Positions 46,905 to 60,096 of a DNA stretch of 64,000 bases are shown in pieces. A model generated the notes under the pieces. That model did no database searches. It was not told where the DNA came from and saw only the letters and a list, made by a program, of their open reading frames with translations. Within the stretch, counting starts at the first letter, position 1. Each line of letters opens with the position of its first letter. Position numbers and translations under genes: made by a program. The stretch comes from Antedon mediterranea (taxonomy: Eukaryota > Echinodermata > Crinoidea > Comatulida > Antedonidae): positions 625,001-689,000 of the forward strand of contig NC_092673.1 in assembly GCF_964355755.1 (NCBI RefSeq), written 5' to 3'.

Positions 46905-49900
46905 TTTCTCATGAAGGAGAATTTTACAGTAGGCGGAGGTATTGATGATAAAAGAAGAGAATAAAATTGTGTAAATTGCGTAAACGTAAGGACAGTGAAA
47001 CATCGTCAAAACAGGGTGATGCTCACAGAGACCACAAGTACATGATACCAAGGGTAAGAACCAATTTTGTCACTATATTTTTAATATTATCACATATTTC
47101 CATTTAAAAGGTTTGTGTATTTCATGTAATGTTTAATGTGGGACTGTTAGTTAAAATACACAATGTAATACGTAGTATTTGTGTTGTGAAAACATTTTCA
47201 TGTAATTCTTAGAAAATGTATCATGTTTAAATATTCTGTTGTTAATGTTAGGAACTATGCCTTCCTCTGAAGTATATTTGTCCAGTTCCTAGAATGAAGA
47301 TCTACACCTTTTCACCTGTGTGCTTTTGTCCTCTACAAATAAGATTCTGGTGGCTGATGGACCACATGGATTAATGCCATAACATATATGTAAGTAGGCC
47401 TGGTTACGTAAGTAGTAGGCCAGGTTGCGTAAGTAAGTGGCAGGCCAGATTGCTTACATAAGTAGTAGGCCAGGTTGCGTAAATAAGTAGCAGGCCAGGT
47501 TGCGTGCGTAAGTAGCAGGCCAGGTTGCGTGCGTAAGTGGCAGGCCAGGTTGCGTGCGTAAGTGGCAGGCCAGGTTGCGTGCGTAAGTGGCAGGCCAGGT
47601 TGCGTGCGTAAGTGGCAGGCCAGGTTGCGTGCGTAAGTGGCAGGCCAGGTTGCGTAAGTAAGTGGCAGGTCAGGTTGCGTGCGTAAGTAGCAAGCCAGGT
47701 TGCGTGCGTAAGTAGCAGGCCAGGTTGCGTGCGTAAGTAGCAGGCCAGGTTGCGTAAGTAAGTAGCAGGCCAGGTTGCGTGCGTAAGTAGCATGCCAGGT
47801 TGCGTGCGTAAGTAGCATGCCAGGTTGCGTGCGTAAGTAGCAGGCCAGGTTGCGTAAGTAAGTAGCAGGCCAGGTTGCGTAAGTAAGTACCAGGCCAGGT
47901 TGCGTAAGTGGCAGGCCAGGTTGCGTGCGTAAGTGGCAGGCCAGGTTGCGTGCGTAAGTGGCAGGCCAGGTTGCGTGCGTAAGTGGCAGGCCAGGTTGCG
48001 TGCGTAAGTGGCAGGCCAGGTTGCGTGCGTAAGTGGCAGGCCAGGTTGCGTGCGTAAGTGGCAGGCCAGGTTGCGTGCGTAAGTGGCAGGCCAGGTTGCG
48101 TGCGTAAGTGGCAGGCCAGGTTGCGTGCGTAAGTGGCAGGCCAGGTTGCGTGCGTAAGTTGCAGGCCAGGTTGCGTAAGTAAGTTGCAGGCCAGGTTGCG
48201 TAAGTAAGTGGCAGGCCAGGTCGCGTGAGTAAGTAGCAGGCCAGGTCGCATAAGTAAGTAGCAGGCCAGGTCGCATAAGTAAGTAGAAGGCCAGGTTGCG
48301 TGCGTAAGTAGAAGGCCAGGTTGCGTGCGTAAGTAGAAGGCCAGGTTGCGTGCGTAAGTAGCTGGCCAGGTTGCGTGCATAAGTAGCAGGCCAGGTTGCG
48401 TGCGTAAGTAGAAGGCCAGGTTGCGTGCGTAAGTAGCTGGCCAGGTTGCGTGCGTAAGTAGCAGGCCAGGTTGCGTGCTTAAGTAGTAGGCCAGGTTGCG
48501 TACGTAAGTAGGCCAGGTTGCGTAAGTAGCAGGCCAGATTGCTTACGTAAGTAGTAGGCCAGGTTGCGTACGTAAGTAGTAGGTCAGGTTATGCAAGTAG
48601 CAGGCCAGGTTGCGTGCGTAAGTAGCAGGCCAGGTTGCGTGCGTAAGTAGCAGGCCAGGTTGCGTAAGTAAGTGGCAGACTAGGTTGCCTAAGTAAGTGG
48701 CAGGCCAGGTTGCGTGCGTAAGTGGCAGGCCAGGTTGCGTGCGTAAGTGGCAGGCCAGGTTGCGTGCGTAAGTGGCAGGCCAGGTTGCGTGCGTAAGTGG
48801 CAGGCCAGGTTGCGTGCGTAAGTGGCAGGCCAGGTTGCGTGCGTAAGTAGCAGGCCAGGTTGCGTGCGTAAGTAGCAGGCCAGGTTGCGTGAGTAAGTGG
48901 CAGGCCAGGTTGCGTAAGTAAGTGGCAGGCCAGGTTGCGTAAGTAAGTGGCAGGCCAGGTTGCGTAAGTAAGTGGCAGGCCAGGTTGCCTAAGTAAGTAG
49001 CAGGCCAGGTTGCGTGCGTAAGTAGCAGGCCAGGTTGCGTGCGTAAGTAGCAGGCCAGGTTGCGTGCGTAAGTAGCAGGCCAGGTTGCGTGCGTAAGTAG
49101 CAGGCCAGGTTGCGTGCGTAAGTAGCAGGCCAGGTTGCGTGAGTAAGTAGCAGGCCAGGTTGCGTAAGTAGCAGGTCAGATTGCTTACGTAAGTAGTAGG
49201 CCAGGTTGCGTACTTAAGTAGTAGGTCAGGTTATGCAAGTAGCAGGCCAGGTTGCGTGCGTAAGTAGCAGGCCAGGTTGCGTGCGTAAGTAGCAGGCCAG
49301 GTTGCGTAAGTAAGTGGCAGGCCAGGTTGCGTGCGTAAGTGGCAGGCCAGTTTGCGTGCGTAAGTAGCAAGCCAGGTTGGGTGCGTAAAGCAAGCCAGGT
49401 TGCGTGAGTAAGTGGCAGGGCAGGTTGCGTGCGTAAGTGGCAGGGCAGGTTGCGTGCGTAAGTGGCAGGCCAGGTTGCGTGCGTAAGTGGCAGGCCAGGT
49501 TGCGTGCGTAAGTGGCAGGCCAGGTTGCGTGCGTAAGTGGCAGGCCAGGTTGCGTAAGTAAGTACCAGGCCAGGTTGCGTAAGTGGCAGGCCAGGTTGCG
49601 TGCGTAAGTGGCAGGCCAGGTACGTGCTTAAGTGGCAGGCCAGGTTGCGTGCGTAAGTGGCAGGCCAAGTTGCGTGCGTAAGTGGCAGGCCAGGTTGCGT
49701 GCGTAAGTGGCAGGCCAGGTTGCGTGCGTAAGTGGAAGGCCAGGTTGCGTAAGTAAGTAGCAGGCCAGGTTGCGTGCGTAAGTAGCAGGGCAGGTTGCGT
49801 GCGTAAGTAGCAGGCCAGGTTGCGTGCGTAAGTAGCAGGCCAGGTTGCGTGAGTAAGTAGCAGGCCAGGTTGCGTGCGTAAGTAGCAGGCCAGGTTGCGT

Positions 49901-51325
49901 AAGTAAGTAGAAGGCCAGGTTGCCTAAGTAAGTAGAAGGCCAGGTTGCGTGCGTAAGTAGAAGGCCAGGTTGCGTGCGTAAGTAGCAGGCCAGGTTGCGT
50001 GCGTAAGTAGCAGGCCAGGTTGCGTGCGTAAGTAGCAGGCCAGGTTGCGTAAGTAAGTAGTAGGCCAGTTTATGTTTTTTTTTTTACCCTTCTTTTCAGT
50101 AATCAAAACGTAGATACGGATGCTGTGATGCTTGCTAACGTCAAGACGATTGTGGGGAATGTGACTACTCCTTGGTTAGTAGATTGTTTTAGTATACTAG
50201 ATTAATGGCAAATTAAATCTATGTCATAAGGTGTCCACTTTATTTATATTTGCATAGTTCAGCAATACCCTAACAAACACCACATAATGTATGGCTACCT
50301 TTTTAGTTGCATATTAAATATAATTTGTTTAAATTATTATTGTGAATGCTTTATTCAGGATACGAAGAAATTTGGCGGACAAAACAGGATTAGCGAGAAA
50401 TGCAGGTTAAAGCAATGTATTGGATTGTCTTTGGTAAGTTCTGTACTTAATTAAGGAATTTATTTACTTCTTATCTAAAGACCATTTTCCTATAATTTGT
50501 GACAATTTGTAAAAATAATAAATATATATAATACTTTAAAAACATTAAACCAAGTCATTCCTTGTCTTAAATAAACGTTTTATGGTAAATTATGATAGAA
50601 AGCTACATATATAGCTAGATAGATCACTTTGTGGTCCGAAACATATAACTTTAGACCAAATTCATATTCATTTTTGTTGACATTTATCACATTTTTAGAG
50701 GTGTTTAACAATCCATATTTTATTAATATTGACAATGTTTATATAATATATCAAATAAATTGCTAAAAAAAAACTAATTTTATTTTCAATTATTACTTCG
50801 AAAACTTTGTTTCGTGCAACAAATGGCGTAACTTGTTTACATCGTTCGCATGACTAAAAAATGATGACTTTCGACAATGTTTAGAAAATGTTTGCTTTAT
50901 TGCATCTTTAGCCCTAGTAGTACTACCCCATAGTGTCTGTCTCTGAAAATAAAGTTTGGGGAAAAAAGCTTATTTTATGCTTATAAAACGCATATCAAAG
51001 CCGATGAATTTATGTGTGCCGAATCGTCCCGGGGCTAAAAACTTCATTTTTGTACAATAGGCAAGAGTTTATAATTTGTGATTTGTAATTTTAAAACATG
51101 ATTAAATTTAATTTACATGTTTTTTGATGCAAGTAGTTTTAAAAATTTCTTTTAAAATTCACCTGTTTGTTTTTGGCGTTGCTGTTCTATTGTTAGTCAA
51201 CTGAAAATATTGTTAGTTGAAAGGGTGGTTACAAAACCATTACACCAAATTTGCATACACATGGTTGTAGTGAAATTAGCCTAATCACACACAGCATTGA
51301 GACACAAAAATATATATGTATTTTG
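46905..51325 (+). repeat. Array unit 6 (4.42 kb)
   Basis: Long minisatellite block 47390-50069, with the same internal block-start signatures as units 3 and 4 (near 48490-48590 and 49170-49240). Block C is the long form with GTGGGGAATG; block D has an intact acceptor. It differs from units 3 and 4 by scattered substitutions and a few repeat gains and losses. Confidence 0.9.
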
Positions 51326-53638
51326 TTTCTCATGAAGGAGAATTTTACAGTAGGCGGAGGTATTGATGATAAAAGAAGAGAATAAAATTGTGTAAATTGC
51401 GTAAACGTAAGGACAGTGAAACATCGTCAAAACAGGGTGATGCTCACAGAGACCACAAGTACATGATACCAAGGGTAAGAACCAATTTTGTCACTATATT
51501 TTTAATATTATCACATATTTCCATTTAAAAGGTTTGTGTATTTCATGTAATGTTTAATGTGGGACTGTTATTTGTTAAAATACACAATGTAATACGTAGT
51601 ATTTGTGTTGTGAAAACATTTTCATGTAATTCTTAGAAAATGTATCATGTTTAAATATTCTGTTGTTAATGTTAGGAACTATGCCTTCCCCTGAAGTATA
51701 TTTGTCCAGTTCCCAGAATGAAGATATACACCTTTTCACCTGTGTGCTTTTGTCCTCTACAAATAAGATTCTGGTGGCTGATGGACCACATGGATTAATG
51801 CCATAACATATATGTAAGTAGGCCTGGTTACGTAAGTAGTAGGCCAGGTTGCGTACGTAAGTAGGCCAGGTTGCGTAAGTAGCAGGCCAGATTGCTTACG
51901 TAAGTAGTAGGCCAGGTTGCGTACTTAAGTAGTAGGTCAGGTTATGCAAGTAGCAGGCCAGGTTGCGTGCGTAAGTAGCAGGCCAGATTGCGTGCGTAAG
52001 TAGCAGGCCAGGTTGCGTAAGTAAGTGGCAGGCCAGGTTGCGTGCGTAAGTGGCAGGCCAGGTTGCGTGCGTAAGTGGCAGGCCAGGTTGCGTACGTAAG
52101 TAGCAGGCCAGGTTGCGTGCGTAAGTAGCAGGCCAGGTTGCGTGAGTAAGTGGCAGGCCAGGTTGCGTAAGTAAGTGGCAGGCCAGGTTGCGTAAGTAAG
52201 TGGCAGGCCAGGTTGCGTAAGTAAGTACCAGGCCAGGTTGCGTGCGTAAGTAGCAGGCCAGGTTGCGTGCGTAAGTAGCAGGCCAGGTTGCGTGCGTAAG
52301 TAGCAGGCCAGGTTGCGTGCGTAAGTAGCAGGCCAGGTTGCGTAAGTAAGTAGAAGGCCAGGTTGCGTAAGTAAGTAGTAGGCCAGTTTATGTTTTTTTT
52401 TACCCTTCTTTTCAGTAATCAAAACGTAGATACGGATGCTGTGATGCTTGCTAACGTCAAGACGATTGTGGGGAATGTGACTACTCCTTGGTTAGTAGAT
52501 TGTTTTAGTATACTAGATTAATGGCAAATTAAATCTATGTCATAAGGTGTCCACTTTATTTATATTTGCATAGTTCAGCAATACCCTAACAAACACCACA
52601 TAATGTATGGCTACCTTTTTAGTTGAATATTAAATATAATTTGTTTAAATTATTATTGTGAATGCTTTATTCAGGATACGAAGAAATTTGGCGGACAAAA
52701 CAGGATTAGCGAGAAATGCAGGTTAAAGCAATGTATTGGATTGTCTTTGGTAAGTTCTGTACTTAATTAAGGAATTTATTTACTTCTTATCTAAAGACCA
52801 TTTTCCTATAATTTGTGACAATTTGTAAAAATAATAAATATATATAATACTTTAAAAACATTAAACCAAGTCATTCCTTGTCTTAAATAAACGTTTTATG
52901 GTAAATTATGATAGAAAGCTACATATATAGCTAGATAGATCACTTTGTGGTCCGAAACATATAACTTTAGACCAAATTCATATTCATTTTTGTTGACATT
53001 TATCACATTTTTAGAGGTGTTTAACAATAATTTTATTAATATTGACAATGTTTATATAATATATCAAATAAATTGCTAAAAAAAAACTAATTTTATTTTC
53101 AATTATTACTTCGAAAACTTTGTTTCGTGCAACAAATGGCGTAACTTGTTTACATCGTTCGCATGACTAAAAAATGATGACTTTCGACAATGTTTAGAAA
53201 ATGTTTGCTTTATTGCATCTTTAGCCCTAGTAGTACTACCCCATAGTGTCTGTCTCTGAAAATAAAGTTTGGGGAAAAAAGCTTATTTTATGCTTATAAA
53301 ACGCATATCAAAGCCGATGAATTTATGTGTGCCGAATCGTCCCGAGGCTAAGAACTTCATTTTTGTACAATAGGCAAGAGTTTATAATTTGTGATTTGTA
53401 ATTTTAAAACATGATTAAATTTAATTTACATGTTTTTTGATGCAAGTAGTTTTAAAAATTTCTTTTAAAATTCACCTGTTTGTTTTTGGCGTTGCTGTTC
53501 TATTGTTAGTCAACTGAAAATATTGTTAGTTGAAAGGGTGGTTACAAAACCATTACACCAAATTTGCATACACATGGTTGTAGTGAAATTAGCCTAATCA
53601 CACACAGCATTGAGACACAAAAATATATATGTATTTTG
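51326..53638 (+). repeat. Array unit 7 (2.31 kb)
   Basis: Short minisatellite block 51814-52387, very like that of unit 5, but its core is the first subtype: long block C and TTATTCAG acceptor. A short deletion in the downstream core at about 53028 (AACAATAATTTT instead of AACAATCCATATTTT) is private to this unit. Confidence 0.9.
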
Positions 53639-56600
53639 TTTCTCATGAAGGAGAATTTTACAGTAGGCGGAGGTATTGATGATAAAAGAAGAGAATAAAA
53701 TTGTGTAAATTGCGTAAACGTAAGGACAGTGAAACATCGTCAAAACAGGGTGATGCTCACAGAGACCACAAGTACATGATACCAAGGGTAAGAACCAATT
53801 TTGTCACTATATTTTTAATATTATCACATATTTCCATTTAAAAGGTTTGTGTATTTCATGTAATGTTTAATGTGGGACTGTTATTAGTTAAAATACACAA
53901 TGTAATACGTAGTATTTGTGTTGTGAAAACATTTTCATGTAATTCTTAGAAAGTGTATCATGTTTAAATATTCTGTTGTTAATGTTAGGAACTATGCCTT
54001 CCCCTGAAGTATATTTTTCCAGTTCCCAGAATGAAGATCTACACCTTTTCACCTGTGTGCTTTTGTCCTCTACAAATAAGATTCTGGTGGCTGATGGACC
54101 ACATGGATTAATGCCATAACATATATGTAAGTAGGCCTGGTTACGTAAGTAGTAGGCCAGGTTGCGTACGTAAGTAGGCCAGGTTGCGTAAGTAGCAGGC
54201 CAGATTGCTTATGTAAGTAGTAGGCCAGGTTGCGTACTTAAGTAGTAGGTCAGGTTATGCAAGTAGCAGGCCAGGTTGCGTGCGTAAGTAGCAGGCCAGG
54301 TTGCGTGCGTAAGTAGCAGGCCAGGTTGCGTAAGTAAGTGGCAGGCCAGGTTGCATAAGTAAGTGGCAGGCCAGGTTGCGTGCGTAAGTGGCAGGCCAGG
54401 TTGCGTGCGCAAGTGGCAGGCCAGGTTGCGTGCGCAAGTGGCAGGCCAGGTTGCGTGCGTAAGTGGCAGGCCAGGTTGCGTGCGTAAGTGGCAGGCCAGG
54501 TTGCGTGCGTAAGTGGCAGGCCAGGTTGCGTGCGTAAGTGGCAGGCCAGGTTGCGTAAGTAAGTAGCAGGCCAGGTTGCGTAAGTAAGTAGCAGGCCAGG
54601 TTGCGTGCGTAAGTAGCAGGCCAGGTTGCGTGAGTAAGTAGCAGGCCAGGTTGCGTGAGTAAGTAGCAGGCCAGGTTGCGTGAGTAAGTAGCAGGCCAGG
54701 TTGCGTAAGTAAGTGGCAGGCCAGGTTGCGTAAGTAAGTGGCAGGCCAGGTTGCGTAAGTAAGTGGAAAGCCGGGTTGCGTGCATAAGTAGCAGCCCAGG
54801 TTGCGTGCGTAAGTAGCAGGCCAGGTTGCGTGAGTAAGTGGCAGGGCAGGTTGCGTGCGTAAGTGGCAGGGCAGGTTGCGTGCGTAAGTGGCAGGCCAGG
54901 TTGCGTGCGTAAGTGGCAGGCCACGTTGCGTGTGTAAGTGGCAGGCCAGGTTACGTGCGTAAGTGGCAGGCCAGGTTGCGTGCGTAAGTGGCAGGCCAGG
55001 TTGCGTGCGTAAGTGGCAGGCCAGGTTGCGTAAGTAAGTGGCAGGCCAGGTTGCGTAAGTAAGTAGCAGGCCAGGTTGCGTGCGTAAGTGGCAGGCCAGG
55101 TTGCGTGCGTAAGTGGCAGGCCAGGTTGCGTAAGTAAGTGGCAGGCCAGGTTGCGTGCGTAAGTGGCAGGCCAGGTTGCGTGCGTAAGTGGAAGGCCAGG
55201 CTGCGTGCGTAAGTGGCAGGCCAGGCTGCGTGCGTAAGTGGCAGGCCAGGTTGCGTGCGTAAGTGGCAGGCCAGGTTGCGTGCGTAAGTGGCAGGCCAGG
55301 TTGCGTGCGTAAGTGGCAGGCCAGGTTGTGTAAGTAAGTGGCAGGCCAGGTTGCGTAAGTAAGTAGCAGGCCAGGTTGCGTAAGTAAGTAGCAGGCCAGG
55401 TTGCCTAAGTAAGTAGCAGGCCAGGTTGCGTGCGTAAGTAGCAGGCCAGGTTGCGTGCGTAAGTAGCAGGCCAGGTTGCGTGCGTAAGTAGCAGGCCAGG
55501 TTGCGTAAGTAAGTAGCAGGCCAGGTTGCGTAAGTAAGTAGAAGGCCAGTTTATGTTTTTTTTTTACCCTTCTTTTCAGTAATCAAAACGTAGATACGGA
55601 TGCTGTGATGCTTGCTAACGTCAAGACGATTGTGGGGAATGTGACTACTCTTTGGTTAGTAGATTGTTTTAGTATACTAGATTAATGGCAAATTAAATCT
55701 ATGTCATAAGGTGTCCACTTTATTTATATTTGCATAGTTCAGCAATACCCTAACAAACACCACATAATGTATGGCTACCTTTTTAGTTGAATATTAAATA
55801 TAATTTGTTTAAATTATTATTGTGAATGCTTTATTCAGGATACGAAGAAATTTGGCGGACAAAACAGGATTAGCGAGAAATGCAGGTTAAAGCAATGTAT
55901 TGGATTGTCTTTGGTAAGTTCTGTACTTAATTAAGGAATTTATTTACTTCTTATCTAAAGACCATTTTCCTATAATTTGTGACAATTTGTAAAAATAATA
56001 AATATATATAATACTTTAAAAACATTAAACCAAGTCATTCCTTGTCTTAAATAAACGTTTTATGGTAAATTATGATAGAAAGCTACATATATAGCTAGAT
56101 AGATCACTTTGTGGTCCGAAACATATAACTTTAGACCAAATTCATATTCATTTTTGTTGACATTTATCACATTTTTAGAGGTGTTTAACAATCCATATTT
56201 TATTAATATTGACAATGTTTATATAATATATCAAATAAATTGCTAAAAAAAAACTAATTTTATTTTCAATTATTACTTCGAAAACTTTGTTTCGTGCAAC
56301 AAATGGCGTAACTTGTTTACATCGTTCGCATGACTAAAAAATGATGACTTTCGACAATGTTTAGAAAATGTTTGCTTTATTGCATCTTTAGCCCTAGTAG
56401 TACTACCCCATAGTGTCTGTCTCTGAAAATAAAGTTTGGGGAAAAAAGCTTATTTTATGCTTATAAAACGCATATCAAAGCCGATGAATTTATGTGTGCC
56501 GAATCGTCCCGGGGCTAAAAACTTCATTTTTGTACAATAGGCAAGAGTTTATAATTTGTGATTTGTAATTTTAAAACATGATTAAATTTAATTTACATGT

Positions 56601-56805
56601 TTTTTGATGCAAGTAGTTTTAAAAATTTCTTTTAAAATTCACCTGTTTGTTTTTGGCGTTGCTGTTCTATTGTTAGTCAACTGAAAATATTGTTAGTTGA
56701 AAGGCTGGTTACAAAACCATTACACCAAATTTGCATACACATGGTTGTAGTGAAATTAGCCTAATCACACACAGCATTGAGACACAAAAATATATATGTA
56801 TTTTG
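53639..56805 (+). repeat. Array unit 8 (3.17 kb)
   Basis: Minisatellite block 54127-55550, about 57 repeats, rich in the GTAAGTGGCAGG variant and with private variants such as GCGTGCGCAAGTGG and GGCTGCGTGCG. Block C is the long form (CTACTCTTTGG), and block D has an intact acceptor. Confidence 0.9.
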
Positions 56806-59800
56806 TTTCTCATGAAGGAGAATTTTACAGTAGGCGGAGGTATTGATGATAAAAGAAGAGAATAAAATTGTGTAAATTGCGTAAACGTAAGGACAGTGAA
56901 ACATCGTCAAAACAGGGTGATGCTCACAGAGACCACAAGTACATGATACCAAGGGTAAGAACCAATTTTGTCACTATATTTTTAATATTATCACATATTT
57001 CCATTTAAAAGGTTTGTGTATTTCATGTAATGTTTAATGTGGGACTGTTATTAGTTAAAATACACAATGTAATACGTAGTATTTGTGTTGTGAAAACATT
57101 TTCATGTAATTCTTAGAAAATGTATCATGTTTAAATATTCTGTTGTTAATGTTAGGAACTATGCCTTCCCCTGAAGTATATTTGTCCAGTTCCCAGAATG
57201 AAGATATACACCTTTTCACCTGTGTGCTTTTGTCCTCTACAAATAAGATTCTGGTGGCTGATGGACCACATGGATTAATGCCATAACATATATGTAAGTA
57301 CGACTGGTTACGTAAGTAGTAGGCCAGGTTGCGTACGTAAGTAGGCCAGGTTGCGTAAGTAGCAGGCCAGATTGCTTACGTAAGTAGTAGGCCAGGTTGC
57401 GTACTTAAGTAGTAGGTCAGGTTGCGTGCGTAAGTAGCAGGCCAGGTTGCGTAAGTAAGTAGCAGGCCAGGTTGTGTGCGTAAGTGGCAGGCCAGGTTGC
57501 GTGCGTAAGTGGCAGGCCAGGTTGCGTGCGTAAGTGGCAGGCCAGGTTGCGTGCGTAAGTGGCAGGCCAGGTTGCGTAAGTAAGTGGCAGGCCAGGTTGC
57601 GTGCGTAAGTAGCAAGCCAGGTTGCGTGCGTAAGTAGCAGGCCAGGTTGCGTGCGTAAGTGGCAGGCCAGGTTGCGTGCGCAAGTGGCAGGCCAGGTTGC
57701 GTGCGTAAGTGGCAGGCCAGGTTGCGTGCGTAAGTGGCAGGCCAGGTTGCGTGCGTAAGTGGCAGGCCAGGTTGCGTAAGTAAGTGGAAAGCCAGGTTGC
57801 GTGCGTAAGTAGCAGGCCAGGTTGCGTGCGTAAGTAGCAGGCCAGGTTGCGTGCGTAAGTAGCAGGCCAGGTTGCGTGCGTAAGTAGCAGGCCAGGTTGC
57901 GTGAGTAAGTAGCAGGCCAGGTTGCGTAAGTAAGTGGCAGGCCAGGTTGCGTAAGTAAGTGGCAGGCCAGGTTGCGTAAGTAAGTGGAAAGCCAGGTTGC
58001 GTGCATAAGTAGCAGGCCAGGTTGCGTGCGTAAGTAGCAGGCCAGGTTGCGTGAGTAAGTGGCAGGGCAGGTTGCGTGCGTAAGTGGCAGGGCAGGTTGC
58101 GTGCGTAAGTGGCAGGGCAGGTTGCGTGCGTAAGTGGCAGGCCAGGTTGCGTGCGTAAGTGGCAGGCCAGGTTACGTGCGTAAGTGGCAGGCCAGGTTGC
58201 GTGCGTAAGTGGCAGGCCAGGTTGCGTGCGTAAGTGGCAGGCCAGGTTGCGTGCGTAAGTGGCAGGCCAGGTTGCGTAAGTAAGTAGCAGGCCAGGTTGC
58301 GTGCGTAAGTGGCAGGCCAGGTTGCGTGCGTAAGTGGCAGGCCAGGTTGCTTAAGTAAGTGGCAGGCCAGGTTGCGTAAGTAAGTGGCAGGCCAGGTTGC
58401 GTGCGTAAGTGGCAGGCCAGGTTGCGTGCGTAAGTGGCAGGCCAGGTTGCGTGCGTAAGTGGCAGGCCAGGTTGCGTGCGTAAGTGGCAGGCCAGGTTGC
58501 GTGCGTAAGTGGCAGGCCAGGTTGCGTGCGTAAGTGGCAGGCCAGGTTGCGTGCGTAAGTGGCAGGCCAGGTTGCGTGCGTAAGTGGCAGGCCAGGTTGC
58601 GTAAGTAAGTAGCAGGCCAGGTTGCGTAAGTAAGTAGCAGGCCAGGTTGCCTAAGTAAGTAGCAGGCCAGGTTGCCTAAGTAAGTAGCAGGCCAGGTTGC
58701 GTGCGTAAGTAGCAGGCCAGGTTGCGTGCGTAAGTAGCAGGCCAGGTTGCGTGCGTAAGTAGCAGGCCAGGTTGCGTGCGTAAGTAGCAGGCCAGGTTGC
58801 GTAAGTAAGTAGAAGGCCAGGTTGCGTAAGTAAGTAGTAGGCCAGTTTATGTTTTTTTTTACCCTTCTTTTCAGTAATCAAAACGTAGATACGGATGCTG
58901 TGATGCTTGCTAACGTCAAGACGATTGTGGGGAATGTGACTACTCCTTGGTTAGTAGATTGTTTTAGTATACTAGATTAATGGCAAATTAAATCTATGTC
59001 ATAAGGTGTCCACTTTATTTATATTTGCATAGTTCAGCAATACCCTAACAAACACCACATAATGTATGGCTACCTTTTTAGTTGAATATTAAATATAATT
59101 TTTTTAAATTATTATTGTGAATGCTTTACTCAGGATACGAAGAAATTTGGCGGACAAAACAGGATTAGCGAGAAATGCAGGTTAAAGCAATGTATTGGAT
59201 TGCCTTTGGTAAGTTCTGTACTTAATTAAAGAATTTCCTTTCTTCTTATTTAAAGACCATTTTCCTATAATTTGTGACAATTTGTAAAAATAATAAATAT
59301 TTATAATACTTTAAAAACATTAAACCAAGTCATTCCTTGTCTTAAATATACGTTTTATGGTAAATTATGATAGAAAGCTACGTAGATAGCTAGATAGATC
59401 ACTTTGTGGTCCGAAACGTATAACTTTAGACCAAATTCATATTCATTTTTGTTGACATTTATTACATTTTTAGAGGTGTTTAACAATCCATATTTTATTA
59501 ATATTGACAATGTTTATATAATATATCAAATAAATTGGTAAAAAAAACCTAATTTTATTTTCAATTATTACTTCGAAAACTTTGTTTCGTGCAACAAAGG
59601 GCGTAACTTGTTTACATCGTTCGCATGACTAAAAAATCATGACTTTCGACAATGTTTAGAAAATGTTTGCTTTACTGCATCTTTAGCCCTAGTAGTACTA
59701 CCCCATAGTGTCTCTGAAAATAAAGTTTGGGGAAAAAAGCTTATTTTATGCTTATAAAACGCATATCAGAGCCGATGAATTTATGTGTGCCGAATCGTCC

Positions 59801-60096
59801 CGGGGCTAAAAACTTCATTTTTGTACAATAGGCAAGAGTTTATAATTTGTGATTTGTAATTTTAAAACATGATTAAATTTAATTTACATGTTTTTTGATG
59901 CAAGTAGTTTTAAAAATTTCTTTTAAAATTCACCTGTTTGTTTTTGGCGTTGCTGTTCTATTGTTAGTCAACTGAAAATATTGTTAGTTGAAAGGGTGGT
60001 TACAAAACCATTACACCAAATTTGCATACACATGGTTGTAGTGAAATTAGCCTAATCACACACAGCATTGAGACACAAAAATATATATGTATTTTG
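56806..60096 (+). repeat. Array unit 9 (3.29 kb), mosaic core
   Basis: Minisatellite block 57294-58846. Block C is the long form of the first subtype (GTGGGGAATGTGACTACTCC). From block D onward the core carries second-subtype markers: CTTTACTC, GCCTTTGG, TACGTAGATAGC and GTGTCTCTG. The acceptor AG is present (CTTTACTCAG). The unit therefore looks like a recombinant of the two core types. Confidence 0.85.
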
